NCBI GenBank assembly: GCA_019188255.1
Contig: JAETXT010000015.1
Location: 1,054,001-1,118,000 of the forward strand
Direction: 5' to 3'
Source: Verticillium longisporum
Lineage: Eukaryota; Ascomycota; Sordariomycetes; Glomerellales; Plectosphaerellaceae
Length of the DNA stretch: 64,000 nt
The notes beneath the pieces were generated by a model that was not told the DNA's origin, searched no databases, and saw only the letters and a list, made by a program, of their open reading frames with translations. This document shows positions 25,020-35,998 of the stretch, in pieces. The stretch's first letter is position 1, and each line of letters starts with the position of its first letter. A program made the position numbers and the translations under genes.

Positions 25020-26252
25020 ATGCGTTCGTTCGTTGCCTCTGCCCTGCTCGTCTCGAGCTCCGTGGCTGCCGCCTCGGCTTCCCTGGCTCCCCGCTGGGAC
25101 TGGCCCGACGCCATGCCCATCGAGGCTCGCCAGGAACCCGGCACCCCTCGCTTCCAGTGCCACGAGGACTGCGGTAAGCAGAAAGCACTCGAGGCCTGGC
25201 TCGCCAGACCGGCCTGCTGCGAAACCCTCCCCGACTGACATTTCCAGGCACCACCATCTCGCTTAGCCGTGTCGAGGGCTACTGCACCAACGCCGAGTGG
25301 CGCGGCCGCTACGATGCGTGCATGATCTGCGCCAACACCGAGGGCATCTGGCAATTCTACCGCAACGCCATCACGCCGGCCGCCGCCGCCTGCGGTCTCA
25401 CGGCCGAGCCGTCGCCCAGCGGCTGGGTGCCGACGCCCACGTCCACGGAGGCTCCAGCCCAGCCCAGCAGCGAGGCGCCCGTTGTGCCGCCCAGCAGCGC
25501 CCCTGCTCCCGTTGACCCGGTCAGCAGCGCCCCTGCTCCCGTTGACCCTGTCAGCAGCGTCCCCGCTCCCGTCGATCCCGTCAGCAGCGCCCCCGCCCCC
25601 GTCGACCCCACGAGCACCGCCGCCTCTGCCGTGACCAGCGCCGCCTCTGCCGTGACCAGCGCCGCCCCTTCTGCCGAGCAGCCCAGCGTCATCGTCCCCA
25701 CCCCCGGGTCCTCGGCTGCCGGCGTTCCCGCCAGCAGCCTCATCAGCTCGGCTGCCGCTGGCGAGCCGACCTCTTCTGCCGTCGAGCACCCCGTCAGCAG
25801 CGGCGCTCCCTACCCCGTGGAGACGCACTCCCACGCGAACGGAACGGCCGCCCACACCAGCACGGAGCCCTGCGAGACGGACGCCAACGGCGTGCCCACG
25901 GGCCAGGGCAAGCCCACGACGCTCGTCACGAAGACGACCGAAGTCCCCGGCCACGTCGTCGTGCCGACCACGTCTGCCGACGCTCCTGTGCAGCCCGCGC
26001 CCCCCGCGCAGACGCCCGGCACCGGCTCGCCTTCCCACGTTGCCACGGCGCCCGTCGTTGTCGAGAGCGCCGATGCCACGGACGGCTCGGTGGTGAGTTT
26101 CAATCGTCAAGGTCTGGAATTTGCGGACGAGTTTGCTGATCTGTGATTGCTAGCCTGTGCCTTCTGTTGTCGAGGTTAGCGGAGCCGGCAGGACGGTTGG
26201 ATCGGCGATTGCTGCTGGTGTTGCTGCCATTGTGGCGGTTGCTGCTCTCTAG
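25020..26252 (+). CDS. GPI-anchored Ser/Pro/Ala-rich cell-wall protein with six-cysteine N-terminal domain
   Basis: The model is join(25020..25173, 25248..26092, 26154..26252), 365 residues, intact. The N-terminus (MRFS-like: MRSFVASALLVSSSVAAASA) is a signal peptide. A compact domain of about 65 residues has six cysteines in the pattern CX3C-X12-C-X11-CX2C-X18-C (from FQCHEDC to AAACGL). It is not CFEM, which has eight. A long Ser/Thr/Pro/Ala stalk follows, including four 10-residue repeats (SSAPAPVDPV type) at 25493-25612. The last exon gives an SGAG-like omega site and the hydrophobic tail IAAGVAAIVAVAAL, as expected for GPI attachment. It is probably linked to the plasma membrane or wall. 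Its molecular role is unknown. The GATA palindrome upstream suggests iron or nitrogen control. Confidence 0.87.
25493..25612 (+). repeat. Four in-frame 30-bp repeats in the cell-wall protein stalk
   Basis: Units start at 25493, 25523, 25553 and 25583 and each encode a variant of SSAPAPVDPV. They differ mainly at third positions. In-frame repeats like this commonly vary in number between strains. Confidence 0.9.
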
Positions 26253-27706
26253 ATAGGAAGTGCGTGGTCAGTCGATCATTATGCACGACGACACCATGGC
26301 ATGAGTTGATGGAAGGTGGTGTGTATGTATATTCATGTCAATAATTTTCTGACGTTGCTCGTCTGAATTGATGACGTGAATGGGAATGAGCTGTGATCCA
26401 GGCTTGCCAGGCAGACAATATGGAGTGGCACTGTCACGTGTCAGTGTCTGTACTTTCGGATGTCTTCCGACGACTCGACCAGAGCTTCCACTTTGTGACT
26501 GCGCCTGCGCCCCTACAGTACCTCTAGTGTATGGCTCGACATGTCCGATCCTTGTCTGACACGGAGCAGATCGAGTGTCGAGACGCAGGCTAGCGTGAGG
26601 CCGCCCGCGTGAGCCTCCCTCCATTCCAGAGCGCCGGCTGCGTCTGGGTGAGAGGCTCGTCCGAGGTCGTAAGGGGGCAAGTAGGACACCTTGTTACCCC
26701 TAGAGATACATGTAGGTACCTGTGCACTGCAAACTGCCAGCGAGACAGAGGTACCTTTCGGGGTCCTCGCCTCTGTGAAGCTGCTGCATTCAGATCAGCC
26801 CATCCACGTGGAAACGGCCTGCGCCAAGACCGAGGCAGAGACAGACACGAGAGAGAGAGAAACCCGCAGACCACGTCGTGTTCGTCTGGATGCATTGTGA
26901 TTTGTACTTTTCTCTCGGGCGACTGGCGCCTGTCGTCTGTTTTTGCACAGCCCCTGTCGTTGTCGGAGGGGAGAGGCGAACTAAGGGTGCGTGTGACTCT
27001 TCATCGACGGAAGCGCTGTAGCGTCCTTGTCTACAGCGCTTGACGCAGCGGGCGGTGCCCCTGTGGATCGTCATGGAGGTCCCCGAGCCCAGAGAGAGAG
27101 AGACGGAGAGGAGGGGGGCGGGCAAGAGTGGGCACGGGCAGGCAGGCAGTACCTGAGCAGCAGGGCTAACCCAAGAACGTGCAAGAGCGGCTGTTCTACC
27201 CCTCACGCTGACGCTGTCGCTGCCTGCTGCTTCTGTTTGACTCCCTCCATCAGCTCCAGCCTGCCTCCCTCATGCTCTGAACCCTCACTGGCTCGCTGCT
27301 GCATCCTGGCTGAGGAAGGAACCTACCCTCCCCTGCCTGCCTCCCTGGTACAGACTACCTTACCTTAATTCATCGAACCTGCCGCCCTCAGCCAACCAGC
27401 ACCTCACTGTCGGCCCTGCCCCTACCCACCCTGCCACTTCCCTCCACCTCCACCTCCACCTTCAACTCCACCTTGAACCTCCGTCTCCATCTCACGTCTG
27501 GCTCGTCAATCCACCCATCATTATACCCTTTCCACACCTTCCTCTCACCTTCCAGTAGTCCTATCCTCAACACCACACACGCCCCCCCTCACGAACTCCT
27601 GCAACGAGCCCATCGATACCACCTGCACCAGCCCCAGCCTCACGCAACCCATCGCCATTGACCTAGGACAGGACGAATCTTTCCAACCACCGTCACCGCC
27701 GCCGCA
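26253..27706. other. Intergenic, promoter and leader of the universal stress protein gene
   Basis: No gene is seen. From about 27240 the plus strand is CT/CCA-rich up to the ATG, consistent with a transcribed leader. Short GGTACCT words occur near 26705-26760. Confidence 0.5.
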
Positions 27707-29994
27707 ATGGCGCGCAATCAGCCCATGAGCATGGAGGCCATGCTGGACGAGGAACGTAAGGAGGTCCTCGCCCTGCTCGAGGGGCGCTCGTCCCCCGAGG
27801 CCATTCGCTCGACCTCGCCCTACACGACGCCTCGGTCGCCCGTCAGGAGCATGCTCGACGTCGTCGACGATGCCGCCAGCACCTCGAGCAAGAGCCCGCC
27901 CCGCGTCGCCCCCATCCGCAGCATGCTCGACGTCGACAGCCCCCCATGCACCCCGTGCGCAGGAGCATGCTTGACATTGACGTCCCCGCCGCCGGCCACG
28001 CACCCAGCGGCCCCAACTCGCCCGTCGAGTCGAGGTCCTCCTTCCAGTCCAACCGCGCCCCCGCCCACCACCTGCGCTCCATGTCCGACACGAGCTCCAA
28101 GCCCAGCTTTGGGCCTCGTGCCTCCATCGGCGGTCGCCTTGACCCCACCGCCGGCTACCAGTTCTCCGACATCAACACGAACAACATTGGCCAGGCCCTG
28201 CCCAAGAGAAACACCCAGGCCGCCAAGTTTGGCGCCTCGTCCTCGGGCAACGTCGGCAGCACCAACGCCATGGCCGAGGCCCTGCGCGGCAGTGATCTCT
28301 CGAGCATCATCCTGCCCACCGACAGGACGGGCCGCCACGGCTCCATCTCTGGCCCCTCGGGCCGTAGAAGCTCCAGCAAGAACAACACAAAGTCCAAGTC
28401 GCCCCACGGCAGGATGGGCTTCCGCTCCCCCTCGCCCAACGTCTCGGGCCATTTCCAGCAGATCCCCGGCACGGCGGTCCTCGACGACGGCCGGGTCGTA
28501 GACATTAGCAACGCCTATCGCAAGCTGTCCGACGCCAACCTCGCCTTTTCTGCCGGAAGCCTTTCGGGGCTGGCGCATCGCAAGTCCAACGCATCCGACA
28601 ATGCCAACAATGGAAGACTGGCCAAGGATTACCTGACCCCAGACGGTGAAGATCTCGAGGACAGCAGCGACGAGGAGCCGAACAACGACAGCTCAGACGA
28701 CGAGGGCGCCAGAGGGCGCAAGCTCTTGCCAGAGTCTCGAGATGCCAAGGCTAAAACGACGCCAGCTGCCGCAGCAGGGCCACAGCGACAGACACGCAGT
28801 CTGCTGGCGGCGGCCGAGGAAGAACGTAAGTCACGCAGGCATACGGGGTAGGTCAACGCAGTGTGCTGACGTTCATCCAGGTATCGAAGTGTCCACCAAT
28901 CAGCCAAATCGACAGCCCGGGTACAGGTCACTCTTTGACGAGCCCGAGATCACAGTCACGGGACCCAGTGGCGAGAGGGCCAAGCCTTCCAAGCCCGGTG
29001 TCCACCCCTCAACAGCATTCGACCAGAGCCCGACATCGGGCCCGCCAAGCGCTGTCGACTCTGACGAGGAGGCAGACCTGACGGACATTAAGCGAGCACA
29101 AAAACTGGCCTTCTCCATGACACCCGTCATCTCGACCCCCGACTCCCACCGCACGATTCGCATCGTGTATCGAGGTGAATTCGAGGAGCTCGAGCGCGCG
29201 GCGGACGAAGAGGGCCGCACGTTGAGAAAGTACCTCGTGGCGACCGATCTCAGCGACGAGTCGAGCCACGCGCTGGAGTGGACCATTGGCACAGTCCTCC
29301 GTGACGGCGACACGCTCCTCGCGATCTATTGCGTCGATGAGGAGACGGGCATCTACGCGGACGAGAATGTGCTGATCCCCGACGAAGTCAAGGCGCACAA
29401 GGAGCAGGCGGCGGCGATCAATGCAGTGACGGCAGGCAAGGACGGACAGGGCAGCGCGAATCCGGCGCCCATCTTCCCGCACATTTCACGGGCGACGGCC
29501 TTGGGCTTCGGGTCTAGGAGCTCGTCGCCGGCGCCGGCCAGCCGGGACAGGGGTAGGGCGGAGGAGGAGCGGCAGCGGGCGGTGGAGGAGATCACGGAGC
29601 GGGTGACGAAGCTGCTGCGCAAGACCAAGCTGCAGGTGCGAGTGGTGGTCGAGGTTCTGCACTGCAAGAACCCGAAGCACCTCATCACGGAGGTGATTGA
29701 CCTCGTCAGCCCGACACTGGTCATTCTGGGCAGTCGGGGCCGCAGCGCACTCAAGGGGTACGTCTCAACCATGGTGGCACGCTGTTTTTTTTTTCTTTGT
29801 TGCTTCCACTAACGTGCGGCAGCGTCATTCTGGGCTCGTTCTCCAACTACCTCGTCACGAAGAGCTCGGTGCCGGTCATGGTGGCACGCAAGCGGCTGAG
29901 GAAACACAGCAAGTACAAAAAGGGGCCGATGGGCCAGGTCAACAACCTCAGCAACCCGGCGAGCCGCAGTCTCGCGAACGCCAAGATCGATTAG
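27707..29994 (+). CDS. Universal stress protein (UspA-domain) with long disordered N-terminus; one frameshift
   Basis: The model is join(27707..28825, 28881..29757, 29823..29994), about 722 residues after allowing for one lost base. Residues 1 to about 480 are Ser/Pro/Arg-rich and probably disordered, with three copies of an (I/V)R(R)SMLD(V/I) motif near the start and an acidic patch (EDSSDEEPNNDSSDDEG). The C-terminal Usp domain starts near RKYLVATDLSDESSHALEW. It contains the ATP-binding signature G-2X-G-9X-G(S/T), seen as GSRGRSALKG joined across the last intron to VILGSFS, so it is probably an ATP-binding type. The frame breaks at the C run 27941-27945, one C short; both sides keep the repeated RSMLD motif. 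Introns are 55 and 65 nt. Related fungal proteins are stress-linked, but a precise function is not known. Confidence 0.88.
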
Positions 29995-31524
29995 AATGGA
30001 TACGGGTTTCCGAGTCGGCGGGGTCTCGTGGCAGCACCAGGGCCAGGCGTGGAGGCAGAGGCAGAGGCCGAGGACGAGGCAGGGACAGGGGCAGGGGCAG
30101 GGGCAGGGTCATTCGCAGAGGCAGACGAAGGGAGGCCGAGGTCAAGGCGGTCATCGTCTCTGCGCAACAAGAAGGCAGAGCAGGAGGCGCATGCGGCAGG
30201 GCAAACGCACGCAGAAGATATGACTCGAGCGCACGCGAGACGCCGAAAGTCGATGCTGTGATGGCCAGTGGGGGGGCAGGCAGGCAGGTGGGCAATCAGA
30301 GAGAGATGAAGACAAGAAGAGCGAGGAAATATCCTGCAGCGACAGCGCTTGCGGCGTTTGGGGATGATGGTTTTGACGGGTGTAGGGGGCAAAGGGAACC
30401 AGCGAAAAATCCACGATTATTCATGCCATGACCATGCCGTACCCAATCGGGTATTGGACAGTAGCAGTCTGTTTTTGTTTAAGTGGTTGCAGCACGTCGC
30501 GGGGGGTGTATCGTGTCGTGGGCGATGTTTGGGTGTGCAGGCGCGGGGTGACAAGATACAGATCCAAGTACAAATACATGTGAACACACCAACCCGTGGC
30601 TGTGGGCCGTGATTGGCAGATGGGCGCCAGAATGGTGGGCAAACGGCAGTTGGTACACGGACCACGTACAGGCCCACCGTTCTAGACGTGTCACTGGCCC
30701 CACCCATCCGTGACCATCCGTGACCATCCGTGACCATCTGGCGACCCTTTGGCGACCTTTTGGCGTCGGGATTTTCCCCTCTTCACCAGATCGGGACTGA
30801 CCCCCTCCCTGGCCATCGCCCATCCATCTATTAACCCGTCGAATCCATCCATCAATTCATCGTTGCTTCGCCCCAGGCATTCCAGCCATTGTCTCCATAT
30901 CCATATTTGTTTTGGTCGAACGCCCCGACCGACGGGCCATCTGCCCCCCTCCCGCAGGAAGACCCCTGTCGTGTTTCCGCCAGAGTCAGACACCACATCT
31001 CGAGCCGGAAAAGGAAAGGTGGAAAGCGGGCCTGCACATCTGGCCTGCTCCTCAAAGGCGATTGGGCCAGGCATCTCAAACCTCTACTCCGACGATCAGG
31101 ACAGGGAGGGTGGTGAGAGAGAGGGGAGAGGGGAGGGGGGGCCACTGTCCGGGCACCTCGAGGCGGTGGTGGAACCGAGCGACGTCTCCCAACCTCTCGA
31201 TTTCGAGCTGGCCTTGGAGTGCGCGGCCGGATGGCCTGTGGCCATTGAAAAGTAGGGGCGTCATACCTTGCAGGTCTCTCTGGTTATTCGACATTCACCT
31301 CTGGGCTCTGCGATTGCCTCTTGTTTTACCCTTTCTCAACCTTCTTTTCGATTCAATCAACGAAACCTTGTCTGAGACGGGACTGTATACTCGAATCGCC
31401 CAACATATCTCTTCACCAATCACCGCTGGGACGTACGACGCACCTTATCTGTCACTTACACACGACGCCCAAGCACGCCTCGATCACCTGCTGTCTGGCG
31501 CGGGCTGCTTATTCCTGTGGTGCC
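29995..31524. other. Intergenic, 1.5 kb
   Basis: 3' UTR of the stress protein and promoter of the next gene. It contains four tandem CATCCGTGAC-type 10-mers at 30703-30740. No gene is recognised. Confidence 0.5.
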
Positions 31525-32046
31525 ATGGTCTACTCGCTCGTCACGGTCAACAATAACGTGTCGCTGCTGAGCATCACCATTGCCCCGAGCGCCTACATCG
31601 CCTCGGTCACCTTGGCCTTTGTCTTCATCTACCTCTACGTCATCCAGATCTCCTGGAAACCCACGTTGCTGCCCAACCTGCAGTATTTTTCCCAGCGCAG
31701 CGCCGCCAGACAGAGCAGCCGCAACACGGCCACGGGAACGGGCAAAGTCACTGGAACGGACAAGGTCCTCCCCGCTCTTCCGGCGCCCGAGTCGGACGCT
31801 CTCGTGCTCGCCCACCATGACGGCACACGATCCTCTCGATCATCTCGACGCCTCGCTCCAAGACTTCGAGCCGACGACGCCGCCGCACCCGCACTTCGGC
31901 TACCCGTCCCACCACTCTGGCTTCCGTTCCGACGACACGGAGAGCGACCTGCTCGACCCCGTCGACTCACCCGGTGGCTACAGTCCTCCGGCCTGGCGCC
32001 GTCTGGGAAACGGGAATCGCGACAGCGGCTTCTGGCGCAAGACTAA
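31525..32046 (+). CDS. Small single-pass membrane protein frame, possible N-terminal part of the next gene
   Basis: From the ATG at 31525 about 97 codons have strong fungal codon bias. They encode a membrane segment (ITIAPSAYIASVTLAFVFIY) followed by a polar Ser/Thr-rich region. Coding quality is lost at about 31816, where the next frame's ATG lies. Beyond that the frame is an arginine-rich shadow ending at 32046. Either this is a separate short protein overlapping the next gene, or the two are one protein split by an indel (a one-base gain or two-base loss near 31810). I favour the second because such indels are common in this sequence. I do not recognise the family. Confidence 0.5.
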   Translation: MVYSLVTVNNNVSLLSITIAPSAYIASVTLAFVFIYLYVIQISWKPTLLPNLQYFSQRSAARQSSRNTATGTGKVTGTDKVLPALPAPESDALVLAHHDGTRSSRSSRRLAPRLRADDAAAPALRLPVPPLWLPFRRHGERPARPRRLTRWLQSSGLAPSGKRESRQRLLAQD

Positions 32047-33499
32047 CGACATTCTCGGCACGTTCCCGCCGCGGGGCTCGCGCGCGTCGAGCCCGGCGTA
32101 CGACGACGCCGACCTGCTGGGCGACGACGTCCTCGACCGCGCCGTGCGGACGAGGCTGCCGACGGGAAGCATGAGCCCCGACAAGCGCAGGTCGCCGAGT
32201 CCGGCGCCCAAGCACGAGGAAACGACGACGACGACGACGCTGAAGCTCGACGATGTGGCCTGGAAGGGATCGAGTCTGGGTGAGGTGCGCAGCGCCGAGG
32301 GCCCCGACAATTACATTCGATTCGCGTTGCGGGCGGAGGTGCAGCAGCGCACGGAACCGATTGAACGGGCCGTCCATTTTCTGCGCGCGCGGTGGGCCGC
32401 AGCGACCAAGTCGTGGTCGTCGTTCATTCTCTCCGTCCTCGTCGCCGTTCTCTCGGCGACGGCGCTCCGCAACCTCTTCCAGCCGGCGACGCCCAGGCCG
32501 GTGCCGGATCTTGTCAAGGTGGCGGGGATTGCGCGGTCGTTTGAGCCGCTCATTTACTTTTCGGAGAACGGCGCGTCGCAGGTCGGCGACCTGCAGGCGA
32601 CGGGGGTGGCGGTGTGGGATCTCGGCAGGAACGTGCGGTCGTGCAACATGACGTCGGGGCCCATCATCGTCAAGGAGCTCGACGTGCTCAGCGACAGCCT
32701 CTAGACGCTCGCCGAGGAGCTGACCAAGTTCTTCGCCAACGTCGACGGCGACATTGACGGGATCCTCATCGTCATGGACTGGGCGCGCCGGGAGCTGGCG
32801 CAGGTGCAGCAGCTGGCGTCGCCGCCGGCGCTGACGTCGGCGTTTGACAATGTGCACAACCTGCTGTCGCGGGCCGGGGTGCTCGAGACGGCGGCCGGCG
32901 GCCCGACGCGCGTGGGGGCGCTCGTGACGGCGCTCTTTGGGCTGTCGAGCCCGCAGCGCACGCAGCAGGCGCTCGAGCGGACGTTCCACGAGTTCCTGTG
33001 GGTGCTCGAGGAGGCGATCGAGGCGGAGCTGCAGCACTCGCTCGCGCTGTTTGGGCTCTTCGAGGCCATCGACCGGCAGTTCCTCAACCTCGCGCGCACG
33101 GTGGTGCGCGAGGCCAGCGCGCAGGAGGACATGCAGGCCGAGGTGCTGGCGTCGCTGTGGACGCGGATCCTCGGGGCCAACGCCGGGGCCGTGGCCAAGT
33201 TTGCGCGCAACAAGCTGCTGCTGCAGACGGTGCGCGAGAAGACGGTGCGCAACAAGGGCGTGCTCGTCGAGCACAACGGCCGGCTGCTGACGCTCAAGGC
33301 CAACCTCGAGAGCCTGCGGCGCAAGCTCGTCAGCCCGCTCGTGCGCAGCGTCAACTCGAGCACGCTGACGCTCGACGAGCAGGTGCGCGGGCTCGAGACG
33401 GTCGGCGGCTACCTCGAGGGCGTGCGCGCGCGGCAGAAGGGCAAGCTCATGGCCATGCTGTACGGCGCGCGGGGGACCGACGAGCGGGGCCTGCCGTGA
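31817..33499 (+). CDS. Conserved-looking fungal membrane protein of unknown function, in-frame TAG at codon 296
   Basis: A 560-codon frame from the ATG at 31817 to the TGA at 33497. The N-terminal 200 residues are acidic and Ser/Pro-rich (DPLDHLDASLQDFEP at the start). A membrane segment (SSFILSVLVAVLSATALRNLF) lies at about residues 200-220. A long helical domain rich in Leu, Ala and Arg follows. An in-frame TAG at 32702-32704 interrupts the otherwise uniform frame between VLSDSL and TLAEELTKFF. Codon usage and helical character are identical on both sides, so the two halves were clearly one protein. The stop may be a sequencing error, a true nonsense mutation or, less likely, read-through. 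I recognise no enzyme motif. A 31-bp tandem duplication begins at the stop codon. Confidence 0.75.
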
Positions 33500-33552
33500 T
33501 GGTATCGATCTGAAGGATTCCCTGCCGTGATGGTGTCGATCTGAAGGAGTGT
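33491..33552. repeat. 31-bp tandem duplication spanning a stop codon
   Basis: Two near-identical copies start at 33491 and 33522 (CTGCCGTGATGGT...CTGAAGGA). The TGA of the membrane-protein gene lies in the first copy and the second copy is in the 3' UTR. Confidence 0.85.
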
Positions 33553-34084
33553 TTGTACGGCGTTTGGACGATGAAGGTCGCTGGGCTTCAAGACTTGGAA
33601 AGTTGGAAAGGGATGGGCAGGACTCGTGTACAAGGCTGTGCATCATTTGGCGTTGGGACCTGGTAGCTGTCGAATAGGATTCATGTCTTTGGCGAATGAT
33701 GGGATGAAAAACACCAAGTCAACAAAGGCATGCTGCTCGCGCGATGCCATCATGTCGACGTTGTAGAAAAAGTGGATTCCGTCAGAGTCTTGCGACGGAG
33801 CATCGCCTGGCCTCTCGCCTGGCCTCTCGTCTGGCCTCATCTTTGGCCTCACCAAGTCTGCATCGCCAACTCTCCAGCATCTGTGAGTCAGACGCAAGGC
33901 CGTTAGCTTCACGAGCAGACACTGGGTCACGAGGAATAAAGCAGGCAGCGCGTCCCAGCGTCACAGCAACCACCACACGACCACACACAGCAACCACCGC
34001 ACAATGACACCACACAGCAACCACAAACCAAGACCATCACCACGTCGGGCCCAGCCGCCACGCCAGCACACGGCCAAGACGGCC
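33500..34084. other. Intergenic, 585 bases
   Basis: 3' end of the membrane-protein gene and promoter of the F-box gene. Short CTGGCCTC repeats occur near 33809-33850. No gene is seen. Confidence 0.5.
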
Positions 34085-35998
34085 ATGTCCCTCGCCGCCC
34101 TGCCCACAGACATCCTCCTCGACATCATATCCCACCTCGCCACCGCCGCCCCCGTCGCCCGCCTCGCGCAGACCTCCAAGGCGCTGCACGCCCTCGTCGC
34201 CGCCGCCGGCTGGAAGACGTTTCTCCAGCACGCCTTTCCGACGTTGCCGCTGCACCACGGCGAGGCGCAGCCGCTGCACGACGACGGCGCGCAGCCCTGG
34301 GCCGGCCTCGCGCGCGCCCTGACGGCGGCCGCGCGCCTGCGGGACCGCCACGCCTACGTGCCCGTCGTGTACACGGACGCGCGGGCCGCGAGCGGCAACT
34401 TCCTCGACGGCTACGCCGCGGCGCACGCGCACCCCTTCTCGCCCTGCGTCGACGCGCGGCTCGTGCACGCCGGCACGCAGGAGCTCGTCGTCTGGGGCGC
34501 CGGCGAGGACCTCGTCGGGCGGTTCAGGCACGTCAGCGCCGGCGCCGGCGCCGGCGCCGAGGCCTGGTTCCGCCTCGACGGCAGCACGGCCGGCCACAGG
34601 CCTGTCGGGGGCGACGTGACGGCCGTCAGGGTCGGCGCGCCGCGCGGCCGTCTTGGTCTCTTTGTCGGGCGCGCGTCGGGCGTGCTGGAGCTCGTGTCGG
34701 CTGAGGCGGGCGCTGACGATGCCGGTCGCGTTGTCGCTGCGTTTCATGTGCCGCGCGGCGCCGCGCAGGGTGCGTCGTGGGGGAGCGTTGGCTTTGTCGA
34801 CCTGTTTCCCGGCGACGAGATGCTCGTGTCCGGTGACCGCGCGCGCCTGGGCGTCTACCGCCTGACAGACGATCATGACCGACAGCAGCAGCAGCAGCAG
34901 CAGCAGCAGCCCGCGGCGACGTATTCGTTTCCCGGCCCTGCCGGTCCGCGGTTCCTCCACGCCGCGAAACCCCTCTCGGACACGACCCTCGCCTGCGCCC
35001 TCGGCGGCGACGACGAGCCGCTGCGCCTCCTGACGCTGACGCCCGCGGGGCCCCTCGTCCCGCTGTCAACCGGCAAGCCGCGGCGGCTGCTGTCGAAGCT
35101 GCCGTCCAGCGGCGGCACAGACAGCAGCAGCAGACAAACGACGGTGCGGGCGCTCGAGGTGCTCTCGCCCAACGTGCTCCTCTCGGCCTGGGACGACGGC
35201 ACCGTGCGGCTGACGGACCTGCGCTCGCCGCGCGCCGCCGACGCCCTCTTCCGCGACAGGGCCTACCAGCCCGACGAGCCGCTGTCGTCGCTGCTGGCCT
35301 GGGGCGGCGAGCGCTTCGTCGCCGGCAGCAACGAGCACGCCCACCTCAAGATGTTTGACGTGCGGCGGCCGGGCGTCGGCTACGCGTACGCCGAGGCCGC
35401 GGCGCCGTGCCGCGCGCGGGGTCCCGTACCGGCGCCTGCGCCTGCAGCCGCAGCCGTCTCTGCCACGGCGGTGCCTACGGGCAGGGGCGCGCGCTGCCAT
35501 GCGCTCTCGGGCCGGCGCTGCGGCTTCCACGCCTGTGTGCGCCACGCGCTGTACCGGCCGTCGAGCGTCGTCATCCTGCAGCCGCGGCCCGCGGCCAGGA
35601 CGAGGCCGGCGCGCGTGCACGCGCTCGCCAAGGCCGGCGACGCCAGCGGCAGCTTCTACGTCGGGCTGCCGGGTGCCGTGGCGGAGATGTGGCTCGGCGA
35701 GCAGGACGCGGGCGCCCGGCCGCAGGAGGCGCGGGCGGCTGCCGTCCGCGGCTGGCGGGCCGAGGTGGCCGAGTACAGTTTCCTGGAGATTGGCGAGACG
35801 CGGATCGACACGGTCATGGACTGGGACGGGCTGGCGTGGTCGGAGGGGGATCTCGGGCTGCGGCCTCGGGCTGGCGCGCCGAGGCTCGTGTCGAGGACGT
35901 TGTGGGACAAGGGGCGCGTTGGCGGCGAGGGGGCGTGGCATCGGTGGGATGCGCGGTTCTGGGCGAGGGAGCATTTTGAGGTCACGAGCCGTGTCTAG
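34085..35998 (+). CDS. F-box protein with WD40-like repeats
   Basis: Single exon of 637 residues. The N-terminus (LAALPTDILLDIISHLA, residues 3-19, then a helical continuation to about 45) is an F-box, which docks substrate receptors onto Skp1 in SCF ubiquitin ligases. The rest is a beta-rich region with WD-like elements, such as LLSAWDDGTVRLTDLRSP and FVAGSNEHAHLKMFDVRRPG, probably a degenerate propeller that binds the substrate. Residues 267-275 are nine glutamines encoded by an uninterrupted CAG run. The start at 34085 is chosen because the upstream in-frame extension (from 34004) is low-complexity and precedes the F-box. GC content is very high throughout. The substrate is unknown. Confidence 0.87.
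   Translation: MSLAALPTDILLDIISHLATAAPVARLAQTSKALHALVAAAGWKTFLQHAFPTLPLHHGEAQPLHDDGAQPWAGLARALTAAARLRDRHAYVPVVYTDARAASGNFLDGYAAAHAHPFSPCVDARLVHAGTQELVVWGAGEDLVGRFRHVSAGAGAGAEAWFRLDGSTAGHRPVGGDVTAVRVGAPRGRLGLFVGRASGVLELVSAEAGADDAGRVVAAFHVPRGAAQGASWGSVGFVDLFPGDEMLVSGDRARLGVYRLTDDHDRQQQQQQQQQPAATYSFPGPAGPRFLHAAKPLSDTTLACALGGDDEPLRLLTLTPAGPLVPLSTGKPRRLLSKLPSSGGTDSSSRQTTVRALEVLSPNVLLSAWDDGTVRLTDLRSPRAADALFRDRAYQPDEPLSSLLAWGGERFVAGSNEHAHLKMFDVRRPGVGYAYAEAAAPCRARGPVPAPAPAAAAVSATAVPTGRGARCHALSGRRCGFHACVRHALYRPSSVVILQPRPAARTRPARVHALAKAGDASGSFYVGLPGAVAEMWLGEQDAGARPQEARAAAVRGWRAEVAEYSFLEIGETRIDTVMDWDGLAWSEGDLGLRPRAGAPRLVSRTLWDKGRVGGEGAWHRWDARFWAREHFEVTSRV
34883..34909 (+). repeat. (CAG)9 polyglutamine tract in the F-box gene
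   Basis: Nine uninterrupted CAG codons. This pure trinucleotide run is likely to be length-polymorphic. Confidence 0.95.

Noticed and set aside
32669..32704. Intron that would remove the in-frame TAG
   Set aside because: The only nearby donors would make introns of 21 or 36 nt, below the size of the other introns here, and would delete sequence that looks coding.
31967..33646. 559-codon minus-strand frame
   Set aside because: Arg/His/Pro-rich antisense shadow of the membrane-protein gene at 31817-33499, with no plausible fold.
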